Of a DNA stretch of 42,803 nt, positions 8,586 through 17,421 are shown piece after piece. Positions within the stretch are counted from its first letter, which is position 1. Every line of letters starts with the position of its first letter. The DNA is from Balneolales bacterium. Lineage in GTDB: Bacteria > Bacteroidota > Rhodothermia > Balneolales > Cyclonatronaceae. The position numbers and the translations under genes are program-made. The notes below the pieces were generated by a model. It saw nothing but the letters and a program-made list of their open reading frames with translations, was not told the DNA's origin and did no database searches. The stretch covers positions 1-42,803 of the forward strand of contig JAIULZ010000019.1 in assembly GCA_022565805.1 (NCBI GenBank), written 5' to 3'.

Positions 8586-9698
8586 TCATTTTTTATAATT
8601 CTCACATAACGAAATATATTTTTCAGCTCTTTCAGGAGCTGAATCAAAAAAGTTTAGCTGCTCTATTCCTTTTTTTATCAGCCTGCTCTGTAAATCAGCA
8701 CATCTAATTAGCTGCACAATTTTATCAGCTGCACTTATGGCATTAGCGGGCTCAAAGTACACTGCAGCTTCACCACAAATACTTTTTGCGAATCCCAAAT
8801 CTGAAGTAATTATAGGTTTCTTCATTTTCATAGCTTCCGGATATGAAGCCGAAAAGCACTCCGCAAGCGTAGGCAAAAACATTATGTCACATTCGCTGTA
8901 GAGTGCAGGACAATCTGCAGGAGCAACAGGGCCGACATTTTTTACAAACTCGTGCGGCTTTATATATTTTTTGAAGTCTATTTCTTTCAGCGTAAGAATA
9001 AATCGGACGTTCGTAATGCCCTGATGGACTAATCTTTCTGCAATTTCCGGAATCAATTCTAAATTTTTGTGCGGATAATAAGAAGACAAAGTAAGCAGGC
9101 GGATTTCATCCCGCTCGCGTTCTGGTAAAACTCTTCCGGAAGCTACCTGATGTTCATAATGATGATTATAGGTATTGGAAACGGTATAGACTTTATCCGT
9201 GCCCAGCGCTTTTTTTACCCGACGATTCACATCATTTGTCTGTACTACAAAAGCCGAAGCATCCCGTTTGAAAAAGTAATAATGTGCTTTCTTTTTTAAA
9301 GTAAGCTTTAGCTTAGACTTAAATGAAAGTTTTTGCACATAGGGCGATTCCGGATAGATATACAGCGGAAGATTGAATCCGATGATCTGAGGCGCTTTTG
9401 ACTTAAAATAAGTCGGGCCGCTTGTTGAAATAATAACGTCCGGCTGATCTTTTATCTCGGCTGCTGAGAGCTCTCGCTGCATTCTTCGGATTTTTGACAG
9501 CTGTATCACGCCAAAATCAAAATACCGAAAGGTAAAGTTATCCGGAAAATGAGCTTCATTAACCGTCTTCCCAACGCCGGAACCCAGCCATACCACGAAC
9601 TCATATTCATCGAACGCTCGGCATTCATGAATAAAGGAGGTAGCTACTTGAACTGCTCCGCCAAAACGCTGGTGAGAAGTATTAATTATGATGCGCAA
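8586..9698 (-). CDS. GT4 glycosyltransferase
   Basis: A GT-B glycosyltransferase of 370 aa. The N-terminus MRIIINTSHQRFGGAVQVA contains the acceptor-side glycine loop. The C-terminal half has RLLTLSSYYPHKNLELI, the nucleotide-binding turn found in GT4, and the EX7E-like signature AECFSASYPEA. It is cytoplasmic or peripheral with no membrane span. It lies between two further GT4 genes and the epimerase, so it probably adds one sugar of the repeat unit. Linkage and donor are not determinable. Confidence 0.87.
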   Translation of the reverse strand: MRIIINTSHQRFGGAVQVATSFIHECRAFDEYEFVVWLGSGVGKTVNEAHFPDNFTFRYFDFGVIQLSKIRRMQRELSAAEIKDQPDVIISTSGPTYFKSKAPQIIGFNLPLYIYPESPYVQKLSFKSKLKLTLKKKAHYYFFKRDASAFVVQTNDVNRRVKKALGTDKVYTVSNTYNHHYEHQVASGRVLPERERDEIRLLTLSSYYPHKNLELIPEIAERLVHQGITNVRFILTLKEIDFKKYIKPHEFVKNVGPVAPADCPALYSECDIMFLPTLAECFSASYPEAMKMKKPIITSDLGFAKSICGEAAVYFEPANAISAADKIVQLIRCADLQSRLIKKGIEQLNFFDSAPERAEKYISLCENYKK

Positions 9699-9718
9699 AT
9701 TTTAAAAAGTTACTGATA

Positions 9719-10792
9719 CTAAGTGAGAATAAAGTCAAGATACCTGCCAGCAATATGAGATAAGTTATGTGTCTTATTTACACTGGTAGCATTATCTTGA
9801 AACTTTTCCCTTAAAGCAGAGTCCTTCATTAAAACAGAAAGTTTTTTAGAATACTCTTCAAGGTCTCCTACGTCTACAAGAAATCCGTTAACCCCATCAA
9901 CGATTATATCCGATGGGCCGGCCATACAATCAAAAGAAATTACTGCAATGCGGCTTGCCATAGCTTCCAGCAGTGCATTAGGAAATCCTTCATTAATTGA
10001 AGTGAATGCAAAAACGGATGCTTTGGAATAGTAATAATCCACATTTTTTTTATAACCCAAAAATTCTACTTTGTCACCTATATTTAACTTAACAGCCAAA
10101 TTTTCCAATTCAGACTTTAGCGGACCATCGCCGACAATTAACAGCTTCCAACCCTTGTTGTCAGCATTTGCAAATGCTTTAAGCAAAAAATGCTGAGCTT
10201 TATCACTTATACACCTTCCGACATTAAGTACATACTTGCCTTTATTCTCTGAAGAGTCTATATCTAACTTTCTAACAAAATTAGGTATTACAATTGTCTT
10301 ACAATTGTATTTTACCTTCCGGTATTTTATAGATTCCTTTGTTTGAGCTATTATACCATTAACTCTTGTACTAAATAATTGGTGTAACAAATTATAAAGC
10401 TTGTTTAATAAGAAGTTTTTTCCGAATCTGGATCTTAGTGGACTTCCCCTCCATGATATTATCAACCTATTCTTTAAATCTAGCATAGATATAATTGTAA
10501 AAAGAATATACCCCATGGAAAATACCGCATCAGGGTTAGTCTTCTTGATATTACTCCTAATAAAATATATCAGATATGGAACATAAAGATATGCACCGAG
10601 CCTTTTTCTGATACCTTTGGGGGGCTCTATGAGCTTAACTTTATCATTTAGTTTGTAATAAACAGGTTTATTGTACATGACTATCAGCACAACTTCTACC
10701 GAGTTATTAACAGCATGATTTGCCAATTCAACTGCTACTCTTTCAGTTCCACCTGCTACCAATGATGGTAATACGATTGCAATTTTACTCAT
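9719..10792 (-). CDS. GT4 glycosyltransferase
   Basis: A 357-aa GT-B enzyme: KIAIVLPSLVAGGTERVA at the N-terminus (glycine-rich loop), KYVLNVGRCISDKAQHFL in the middle and NEGFPNALLEAMAS (EX7E donor-site signature) near residue 270. The protein is Lys/Asn rich and its gene more AT-rich than the neighbour at 8586, which hints at a separate origin within the cluster. The start abuts the stop of the next GT4 with no gap (10792/10793), indicating coupled translation. It adds a hexose or hexosamine to the growing glycan; specificity unknown. Confidence 0.88.
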   Translation of the reverse strand: MSKIAIVLPSLVAGGTERVAVELANHAVNNSVEVVLIVMYNKPVYYKLNDKVKLIEPPKGIRKRLGAYLYVPYLIYFIRSNIKKTNPDAVFSMGYILFTIISMLDLKNRLIISWRGSPLRSRFGKNFLLNKLYNLLHQLFSTRVNGIIAQTKESIKYRKVKYNCKTIVIPNFVRKLDIDSSENKGKYVLNVGRCISDKAQHFLLKAFANADNKGWKLLIVGDGPLKSELENLAVKLNIGDKVEFLGYKKNVDYYYSKASVFAFTSINEGFPNALLEAMASRIAVISFDCMAGPSDIIVDGVNGFLVDVGDLEEYSKKLSVLMKDSALREKFQDNATSVNKTHNLSHIAGRYLDFILT

Positions 10793-11824
10793 TTATTTAA
10801 TAGTCGACAAAAGTGCTGATGCCACCATTTCCGGTGTAATACATTTTGCCAGATTTCTGCTCTTTTCTCCCATTTCAAATAATGTCAAATCGGAGGCCGT
10901 TAATATTTTTTGAATTGAAATTACCAAAGCATCTGAATTCTTAGGCTCAACTACGAACCCGTTATGTCCATTAATAACAAAATGGGAAGCAGAACCACAT
11001 ACATTTGTGATAATTATTGGCAAACCTGCTGCTGCGAATTCATGTGTAACAACACCCCATGGTTCAAATACCGAAGGGAGAACAAACGCTTTACTTCTTT
11101 TAGCTAATTTTAAAAGAGTATTTTGGTTACTAAAAGGGTGATACTCAACATCTGCAGGTAATTGTTTTGTGTTAACAAAATCGCCGCTTCCAACTAATAA
11201 TAATTTACTGTTCTCCTTAAATTTACACTTAGACCAAGCTGTCAATAAATAGTCGATGCCTTTCACAGCACTCATTCTTCCTACGAATAAGATATCATTT
11301 GCATTCTCGAATCGTTTAACGCTATTAACTATAGACAAAAAAGGAGTAATATTTGCTGAGTAAAGAGGGAAAACTATTTTGCTATTATCAAAACCTAATC
11401 TTTTTGAATACTCATACTGGCGCATGCCAGCTACCATTTGATGAGAAAAGTATCTTTTGTGTCTAAGTTTTGAAGTTAAAACGTTGAACCACTGTTTACC
11501 ACCACGCCACTGAGTGTCATTCCCGCCCAGGACCGGCACAGAATCTCTATATTTAATTCCAATATAATTATACATCGGAATGGTTCTGTCGCAAATAAAT
11601 ATGATATCAGGTTCAAATTCATTGGCAAGCCTTAATAAGCTTTTCTTTGACAACCCGGCTCTTTGCATATATTTAACTCCATCGATATCATCAGGTACGT
11701 ATGAAACCTTGTTTTCAAAGACACATACGATTGAAGCGTTTCTTTTAACAAGATCTTTGAATACAGGCATATTATAAGGCATTACTTGCCTATATAAGTA
11801 AAGTATTTTTATTTTTTTTGACAT
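10793..11824 (-). CDS. GT4-type glycosyltransferase
   Basis: A 343-aa GT-B protein with a divergent N-terminal half (KILYLYRQVMPYNMPVF) and a clear GT4 C-terminal half: DILFVGRMSAVKGIDYLL and FEPWGVVTHEFAAAGLPII (EX7E). The 145-bp gap behind it separates it from the broken NTase-NDK gene at 11970-13088. That gap is AT-rich, with nothing recognisable in it. Likely another transferase for the repeat unit. Confidence 0.84.
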   Translation of the reverse strand: MSKKIKILYLYRQVMPYNMPVFKDLVKRNASIVCVFENKVSYVPDDIDGVKYMQRAGLSKKSLLRLANEFEPDIIFICDRTIPMYNYIGIKYRDSVPVLGGNDTQWRGGKQWFNVLTSKLRHKRYFSHQMVAGMRQYEYSKRLGFDNSKIVFPLYSANITPFLSIVNSVKRFENANDILFVGRMSAVKGIDYLLTAWSKCKFKENSKLLLVGSGDFVNTKQLPADVEYHPFSNQNTLLKLAKRSKAFVLPSVFEPWGVVTHEFAAAGLPIIITNVCGSASHFVINGHNGFVVEPKNSDALVISIQKILTASDLTLFEMGEKSRNLAKCITPEMVASALLSTIK

Positions 11825-11969
11825 ATACTTTATTCCAGATAAAAAATACTAAAGTCCATAGTCTTATACTAGATTTGAATACACAGTTATAAATAACATG
11901 TTTATTCAATTTAAAAATAAGCTATATATAGAATATTATGTTATTAAAAACAAACATACTTGTAATATT

Positions 11970-13088
11970 TCATTCTATAATATTATTTGACAATTCTTCT
12001 AATACCTCTGGCATTAGAAGTTCTAAATAATGTACTGCCTGCCTTGAACTATCTGTTGAATGCAATATCTGTTCAAAATAGAACTCTCGTATCTTATGTT
12101 TTGTAGTTATTATTCTTTCATTGTCTAAATAGGGAATTTTTTTTAATAGCTTTTCATCTGGATTAATTGGGTTTGGATCTCTCGTTACAATAGCAATAAC
12201 AGGCCCTCCACCATCATGAACACTTGACGCTTTCCCCCAGTTACCTCCCCTCAAATATCGTGCTGCAACATTTATCTTTTCAGAGTTAAGTCTTTTTATT
12301 TTTATTATGCTAAAGCCCTCTTCTTTTATAAACCCAGCTATTTTATTTTCATCTTCTTCAGATGATGCTTTTTCCCTGATAATAAAAACAGCTAGACCAG
12401 GAACAAATGGCATTAAATTCAACACATCATATGATAATTTTCTGCAATATGAATTACTTTTACCTAACCTTTCCAGCATATCTAAACTGGGTTTCCAAAC
12501 TTCTTTTTCCAAGTATTCATCAAGGCTTTTCATATTTATATCTACATCAATACTTAGTTTTTTTGATAGCGCAGATAATATTTTTTTGTAATCATGCTCC
12601 GGGACATTGCTTTCTGGTCCTCTTATTTTTGAAATTGGCAAACCCGATTAATAGCCCTTGTGATATAAAGCATGGAATGCCAAACTTAAGAAATGATCCT
12701 TCATTGATGGTACTAAAGCACCAGAACTATGCTTAACACGCCTATTAATAATTTATTCAGCTATATAAGGTGGATAATATGCAATCCCCCTGTATGCATA
12801 ACTTGATAAACCACTAACACTATATAAGCCACAAGGGATTGTTCCCTTTCTTGTTGAGCGTACCAATATTTTATCAACAACCTCGGCATCATCGTCATGT
12901 ACAAGTATATCTATATCTTCACCATACTCGATCTTTGGCAATTCATCAAACCATCTTATAACTACATATCTACAATTTTTTTTATTCAATAAATTTAAAA
13001 AACCATCTACGCCAAGGGATCTTGGTATATGTCTTTTATTCTGTTTATTCAGTATATATTTTCGACTTTTACCCACAGAAACCCACAC
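11970..13088 (-). pseudogene. Broken nucleotidyltransferase-NDK-like fusion gene with two in-frame TAA codons
   Basis: Two open segments, 12753-13088 and 11970-12647, lie in the same reading frame and are separated by TAA codons at 12753-12755 and 12648-12650. Translating through both gives a continuous, family-like protein: ...YYPPYIAE-stop-IINRRVKHSSGALV...FHALYHKGY-stop-SGLPISKIRG... . The first part has a pol-beta NTase-like GEDIDILV (residues 56-63). The C-terminal part resembles nucleoside diphosphate kinase: AVFIIREKA near its start, then EEGFSIIKIKRL and ILHSTDSSRQA, comparable to NDK's NxxHGSDS. The 5' end may also be eroded: the GTG at 13088 is arbitrary and the frame stays open to about 13130. 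It follows an APH-like kinase gene. I infer a recently inactivated gene; readthrough or a sequencing error are alternatives. Confidence 0.72.
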
Positions 13089-13277
13089 TACTTTCCCTAT
13101 CTTACTATTTTGAGCAAAATAACGGAGTCCTTATTTAATTTTATTGATCATATTCGAATATTGTGTATTAGATTATAGTTATTTAAACTATACATATAAT
13201 TTACTTATTACTTACTATTATACTTTTTCAGTTTCTCATCGGATTTTGTTAACTAACATTAATCTCTATTTATTTAA

Positions 13278-14210
13278 TCATGTTTTATGAGTACTACCGC
13301 CAACATATTTTTCTACTATGCCAATCAATTTCATCAATAACTCATCTTCTTTATTTCTTATATATGATTCGCAATTAAGCAGTAATAATACATATATGCA
13401 TTCTTTTGCTGCTGCATTTTGGTTTTCAGCTGTATACTCATCAACATACCCAAACACCTCACTGGCGGAGATTACATCCATTTTATATGATATTACTAAA
13501 AAGAAGGATAAATCATGGCCTTCAGGATATAAATCAAAATTATCCCAATCAATAACATATTCTCCTATCACATTTCTTTTATTAAAATCACCATGATTAT
13601 AACATAATCTTGAGGATTTTAGAACTTTATTAGCATATTGTGCAAGATTATTCAATCCATATTTTTGTTTTAACTTTGGCAGTTGTTTATAAGGCTTAAG
13701 CAGGTACAGTTCATTCAAATAATCATCAGTAAATTTCGGCTCATCATATTTTCTTATATTGTTATTCATGACAAACTTATACCCGGTATGGAAGTAGTTC
13801 ACACTACTCATCTCCTCATTCACATACTCAAAATACAGAGCTGTAGCATATTTTGATTTTATAACCCCTAATAATTGGGGGATTTTTATCCCAAAAGTAT
13901 TATATAATTTGTAGTAATCATCATAAAATTTGAGGCACTTTTTTAGGCTACTTGAATTATTCAGGTATATTTTTTCAAATAATTTTTTTTCAGAGGTTAT
14001 AACTATACGGTATATATTTAAGCAGTCCCTCCCGGCACCTCGAGCTTTGCTGATAAAACCTATGTTCTCTTCTTTTAAATAGTAATTATTTCTAACTCCG
14101 CCAGTTAAGATCATCACAAGTTTAGCGTAAAAATACTTAATTAATTTATTTTCACTCTTATTATCTAAGCTGTGAATACATTTATTCAGAATTCTAAAAA
14201 TTAGTTCCAA
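13278..14210 (-). CDS. APH/choline-kinase-like phosphotransferase
   Basis: A 310-aa protein-kinase-like phosphotransferase. The diagnostic catalytic loop is present: LCYNHGDFNKRNV around residue 203 (HGDxxxxN), followed by VIDWDNFDLYPEGHDLSFF (metal-binding DxD/DW region). The N-terminal lobe is divergent, with KLFEKIY possibly carrying the ATP-binding Lys. Substrates in this superfamily are small hydroxyl compounds such as choline, aminoglycosides and sugars. It sits directly before the broken NTase-NDK gene, so a phosphorylate-then-nucleotidylate pair is plausible but unproven. The start is a TTG. Very AT-rich, like its neighbour. The 189 bp downstream and 164 bp upstream show nothing recognisable. 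Confidence 0.78.
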   Translation of the reverse strand: MELIFRILNKCIHSLDNKSENKLIKYFYAKLVMILTGGVRNNYYLKEENIGFISKARGAGRDCLNIYRIVITSEKKLFEKIYLNNSSSLKKCLKFYDDYYKLYNTFGIKIPQLLGVIKSKYATALYFEYVNEEMSSVNYFHTGYKFVMNNNIRKYDEPKFTDDYLNELYLLKPYKQLPKLKQKYGLNNLAQYANKVLKSSRLCYNHGDFNKRNVIGEYVIDWDNFDLYPEGHDLSFFLVISYKMDVISASEVFGYVDEYTAENQNAAAKECIYVLLLLNCESYIRNKEDELLMKLIGIVEKYVGGSTHKT

Positions 14211-14374
14211 TAGACAACTTATTATAGATGCAGGTTTTCTTAAACTTTTTTATGCAACTCAAATTATTTCCTTTACATTTGCAGAGCTGTATTCCTTACC
14301 GAAGTAGTCAATTTAGTTGATATTATATTTATATCGCATAAAACTATTTTTAACGTTTTAATAACCACTTTTTG

Positions 14375-15487
14375 TTAAATCAATTCACTTAATTGCGTAC
14401 TTGTGATAAACCGTACATCAGGCCATTTAGTCGTAATTTCTCCAAGTAACCGTCTTAGTTCCTTCAAACCATGCGACCGATTCTCCGGATTCAGTGAGCC
14501 AATATAGTTGCAACGGTGAGAGCTGATTATCGCAGGTTTATTATATTTGAACGCTAATTGTACTTGGGACAGACAAAGATCAACATGGTCTTTGCTGGTA
14601 TTTTGATTAGGCTCAAAAAAAGCATTGCGCGTGAGGAAGAGCTGACCGCGCTTGTTCTTTTTGCCTATATAGCGTAAATGCCGTTTGGTTTGTCCTTTAC
14701 CAAGAACCTCCTGATGAATTTTGGAGGTAGAGATGCAGGTTATACCATCGTCGGCCGTAGCTTCCTCTACTGCTGAATTAATTTTACCATTAGGCGGTAC
14801 AAAAAAGCTTGCCTTATAGCCATGTACCTGCTCAAATAGCCTCAAGCCATCCTTTATAATCTCAACCTGACCGGGAATGTCTTCTGGAATTTCCACATCA
14901 TAGGGCGCCTGAAAGCTCACGCCTCCAACTTTCTTTGAGCTGAACGCCCATAAGCCTTCCTCAAAAGCTAAACGCGTTTCTTTATCTCCGCGCTTCAAGC
15001 TACGCATCCAGGGGATTACGTTTAAATGCTCTCTACCATGATATTCAGGGACAAAAACTTTTTCTTCTTTTCCTTTCATCCATAGCTCTAAGGCGTCATC
15101 CTGACCATATCTTTGAAGCGTTTTGGTAAAGGCTTCGTTATGGTACTCTTCAAATCCTGATGCTTCTATTTTCTCAAAATCAGGATTAGCGGGCAGGCTC
15201 ATCACCGTAAACACAGTCGGATTCTGATCTTTATCTTTATATGAATGTAGCACCTCAAACAGGCTTTCAAGATCATCACGACTAGCTAGAGTGTCATTAG
15301 CATTATAACGCTCTGAATCTCCGGCTCTCAGGTCCAAGCCCCTTTTCTCCAGACGCTCTAAACTTTTCAAAGATGGCATCCGAATGCTGCCCCAGTCGTC
15401 GGATTCAATAACCACAATCTTTTCTTTAGTCGAAAAGCCGGGCATATTGCTAATAGCCCGAATAATATTACTCAAGATTTTTTTCAT
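14375..15487 (-). CDS. NodB-like polysaccharide deacetylase-family protein (copy B)
   Basis: Paralogue of 1047-2180 with the same motif order: KIVVIESDDWGSIRMPS near the N-terminus, ANPDFEKI, then YHGREHLNV (HxxxH), GVSFQAPYDVE and a C-terminal SSHRCNYIGSL. The motifs fit a metal-dependent NodB-type barrel, cytoplasmic with no signal peptide. I chose the ATG at 15487 (MKKILSNII) over the one at 15502, which adds MCFFK. The ParB/Srx-like gene lies immediately upstream (22-base gap to its stop). A second copy in one cluster suggests two distinct deacetylation steps or substrates. Confidence 0.62.
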   Translation of the reverse strand: MKKILSNIIRAISNMPGFSTKEKIVVIESDDWGSIRMPSLKSLERLEKRGLDLRAGDSERYNANDTLASRDDLESLFEVLHSYKDKDQNPTVFTVMSLPANPDFEKIEASGFEEYHNEAFTKTLQRYGQDDALELWMKGKEEKVFVPEYHGREHLNVIPWMRSLKRGDKETRLAFEEGLWAFSSKKVGGVSFQAPYDVEIPEDIPGQVEIIKDGLRLFEQVHGYKASFFVPPNGKINSAVEEATADDGITCISTSKIHQEVLGKGQTKRHLRYIGKKNKRGQLFLTRNAFFEPNQNTSKDHVDLCLSQVQLAFKYNKPAIISSHRCNYIGSLNPENRSHGLKELRRLLGEITTKWPDVRFITSTQLSELI

Positions 15488-15523
15488 TTTAAAAAAACAC
15501 AAATAAATTACAGCATGATTGCA

Positions 15524-16198
15524 TCATAAATCTAATAAATTTTCTAAATCTGGATGGCCTATTTCTTTTATTTGTTCCTTAGAGATATCTCCTTTTTTTA
15601 ACCTTACATATAATTCATCTCTGTACTCCTGCCACTTTGCATGACGTAAACAAACTCTCGCAGGAATCTTAAAATCTGATTCTGATGATAATACTTTAGC
15701 AGCAGCAAACCTGTGCTTACCCGACATGTAGATAAATTCACCATTTCTACCGATGCTTATTGGGAAGTATTCTATTTTAGAGAAAAAGCTTTCCGGAGTT
15801 TTGAATCCATCAGCTTTAATTGAATTATATATTTTTTCTACTTTAATGAGTGAAGAATGTGATGTTTCAGGCAAATTTATTGCATGCTTGTTATTGATAA
15901 ATGATGAAAACTGCTTCAAAAATTTTTCATTTGGTACGCCTGAACCAAGCTTTTTAATGATTCTGGGTTTTCGTTGCCTTTTTAGCTTAATATCCCAATC
16001 ACCCTTTTTAACCACATTTGCCAATCTCCAGCACCCCAATCTGTGTATAAAGCTAAACTCCATGGACTTCGTGATCTTATCCGGACTTATAAAGATAACC
16101 GTTTGTGGCCTGCATAGTTTACGGTATTTAACATAATTATAGCAAAACGCCAGATACGAAACCCACAAAGCAAGTATATGTAAGGCTTTATTTATCAC
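15524..16198 (-). CDS. ParB/sulfiredoxin-fold-like protein of unknown function
   Basis: A 224-aa protein starting at GTG. An N-terminal hydrophobic stretch (ALHILALWVSYLAFCY) may be a membrane anchor. It then has VIFISPDKIT, GDWDIKL and a C-terminal ISIGRNGEFIYMSGKHRFA segment, followed by KIPARVCLRHAKWQ. The GxHRxxxA pattern recalls the ParB/sulfiredoxin nucleotide-binding fold, where GxxR contacts phosphate. A relative with the same motif order lies at 23171-23809. No DNA-binding domain is visible, so it is unlikely to be a partition protein. The setting suggests a nucleotide- or phosphate-dependent glycan function, perhaps a kinase, as in the ParB-like SerK/Srx group. That is a guess. Confidence 0.5.
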   Translation of the reverse strand: MINKALHILALWVSYLAFCYNYVKYRKLCRPQTVIFISPDKITKSMEFSFIHRLGCWRLANVVKKGDWDIKLKRQRKPRIIKKLGSGVPNEKFLKQFSSFINNKHAINLPETSHSSLIKVEKIYNSIKADGFKTPESFFSKIEYFPISIGRNGEFIYMSGKHRFAAAKVLSSESDFKIPARVCLRHAKWQEYRDELYVRLKKGDISKEQIKEIGHPDLENLLDL

Positions 16199-16234
16199 AA
16201 GAGATTGTAATATTATTCCATAACAGGGTTATTT

Positions 16235-17413
16235 TTAAACTTCTTTCAGCACTTGTTCAAAGAGCTCAAGCCACTGCTTACCTACGCGATCAATGGTAAA
16301 CTCTGTTGCACGGTCAAGACATGCCTGCTGCATTTTTTTCAATTCAAGTTCAGACTTTGCCAGGTGCTTGACCTGACCGGCCATCTCATCCAGATTAAAA
16401 GGCTTTATTAAGTAGCCACTTTTACCTTCTTTAAGTAGCCAGGCTGCAACAGGATAAGAATTCATTACAACAGGCACGGCCGCCCGACTCTGCGCTTCTA
16501 CAATGACATTGGGAAAGCCCTCAAAGGCCGAGGTCATAACAACCATTGAAGCCTGTTCATAAAATGAGTATGGAGGCTTCCGTCCAAAAAAATGAACTCG
16601 CTCAATGTGTTCTTCTGCAACCTGCCGTTCCATCTTTGTTTTATGTGGACCATCTCCCACAATCCAGAATTCCCAGTCTGGCAAGGCATCTTTAATTTTT
16701 TTCCAAAGTGGGAGCAATAAATCAGAGCGTTTCTGAGGAATGCTCAGGCGCCCGAGGTACAGCAAAACTTTCTTCTTGGCCGGGACTTCAGCAAGCGTAT
16801 CGGGTATTGAATTGGGAATCAAAGTCCACTTCTCCTTTTTATAATCGCCTATAAAATATTCCAGCTCCATAAAATTAGGATCGGCAAACATCACATAACG
16901 ATCATAAGTATCCATAAACTGCCGTAGCTGCGCCGCATGTTTTCGCTTATGCACCTGCTGAAACAGCATTCGCCCCAAAGGATTCCGAAAAAGTTTATAA
17001 ATGGGGGGAGGAAGTAAGCCGCTGCTATAGTCATCAATATTGAGCTTAACTGAAAACAGGGAATTTCGCAAACAACCCAGAAGAAAGAACCCCAGCTTTT
17101 TTTTCTCTTCCAGCAACATCTGACCAATCTTGAGTTCATAAGGCATTTGGTTAATCACTACATTGGGCTGATAAGCTTGAATTGCAGAACTGAACTGAGC
17201 CTGATTTTCAGCATTCTTATAGCTACCAGACACTTTAGCATGCACCAGAGAAACAGACTCATAGTTAGAGTGTTTATCAGGTGTAAATGAAAACACCTTG
17301 ACATCATGACCAGCCTCGACAAAATAATTCGATAGCTTAAAGGTCGTCATCTGCACCCCGCCAGATTCGGGGTCAAATGGCTGAGTAATTATAAAGAGTA
17401 TTCTATATATCAC
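16235..17413 (-). CDS. GT4 glycosyltransferase
   Basis: A 392-aa GT-B enzyme: N-terminal ILFIITQPFDPESGGVQMT (acceptor loop), VLLYLGRLSIPQKRSDLLL at mid-protein, FWIVGDGPHK and the EX7E signature FEGFPNVIVEAQS near residue 300. It starts at GTG, 8 bases after the stop of the Wzy-like gene, implying one transcript. It adds a sugar to the repeat unit; donor unknown. Confidence 0.89.
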   Translation of the reverse strand: MIYRILFIITQPFDPESGGVQMTTFKLSNYFVEAGHDVKVFSFTPDKHSNYESVSLVHAKVSGSYKNAENQAQFSSAIQAYQPNVVINQMPYELKIGQMLLEEKKKLGFFLLGCLRNSLFSVKLNIDDYSSGLLPPPIYKLFRNPLGRMLFQQVHKRKHAAQLRQFMDTYDRYVMFADPNFMELEYFIGDYKKEKWTLIPNSIPDTLAEVPAKKKVLLYLGRLSIPQKRSDLLLPLWKKIKDALPDWEFWIVGDGPHKTKMERQVAEEHIERVHFFGRKPPYSFYEQASMVVMTSAFEGFPNVIVEAQSRAAVPVVMNSYPVAAWLLKEGKSGYLIKPFNLDEMAGQVKHLAKSELELKKMQQACLDRATEFTIDRVGKQWLELFEQVLKEV

Positions 17414-17421
17414 AATTATTT

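Noticed and set aside
11970-13088. Alternative genetic code (TAA read as sense)
   Set aside because: Other genes in the window use TAA as a normal stop at family-typical lengths, so two TAAs in one gene are better explained by mutation or sequencing error.
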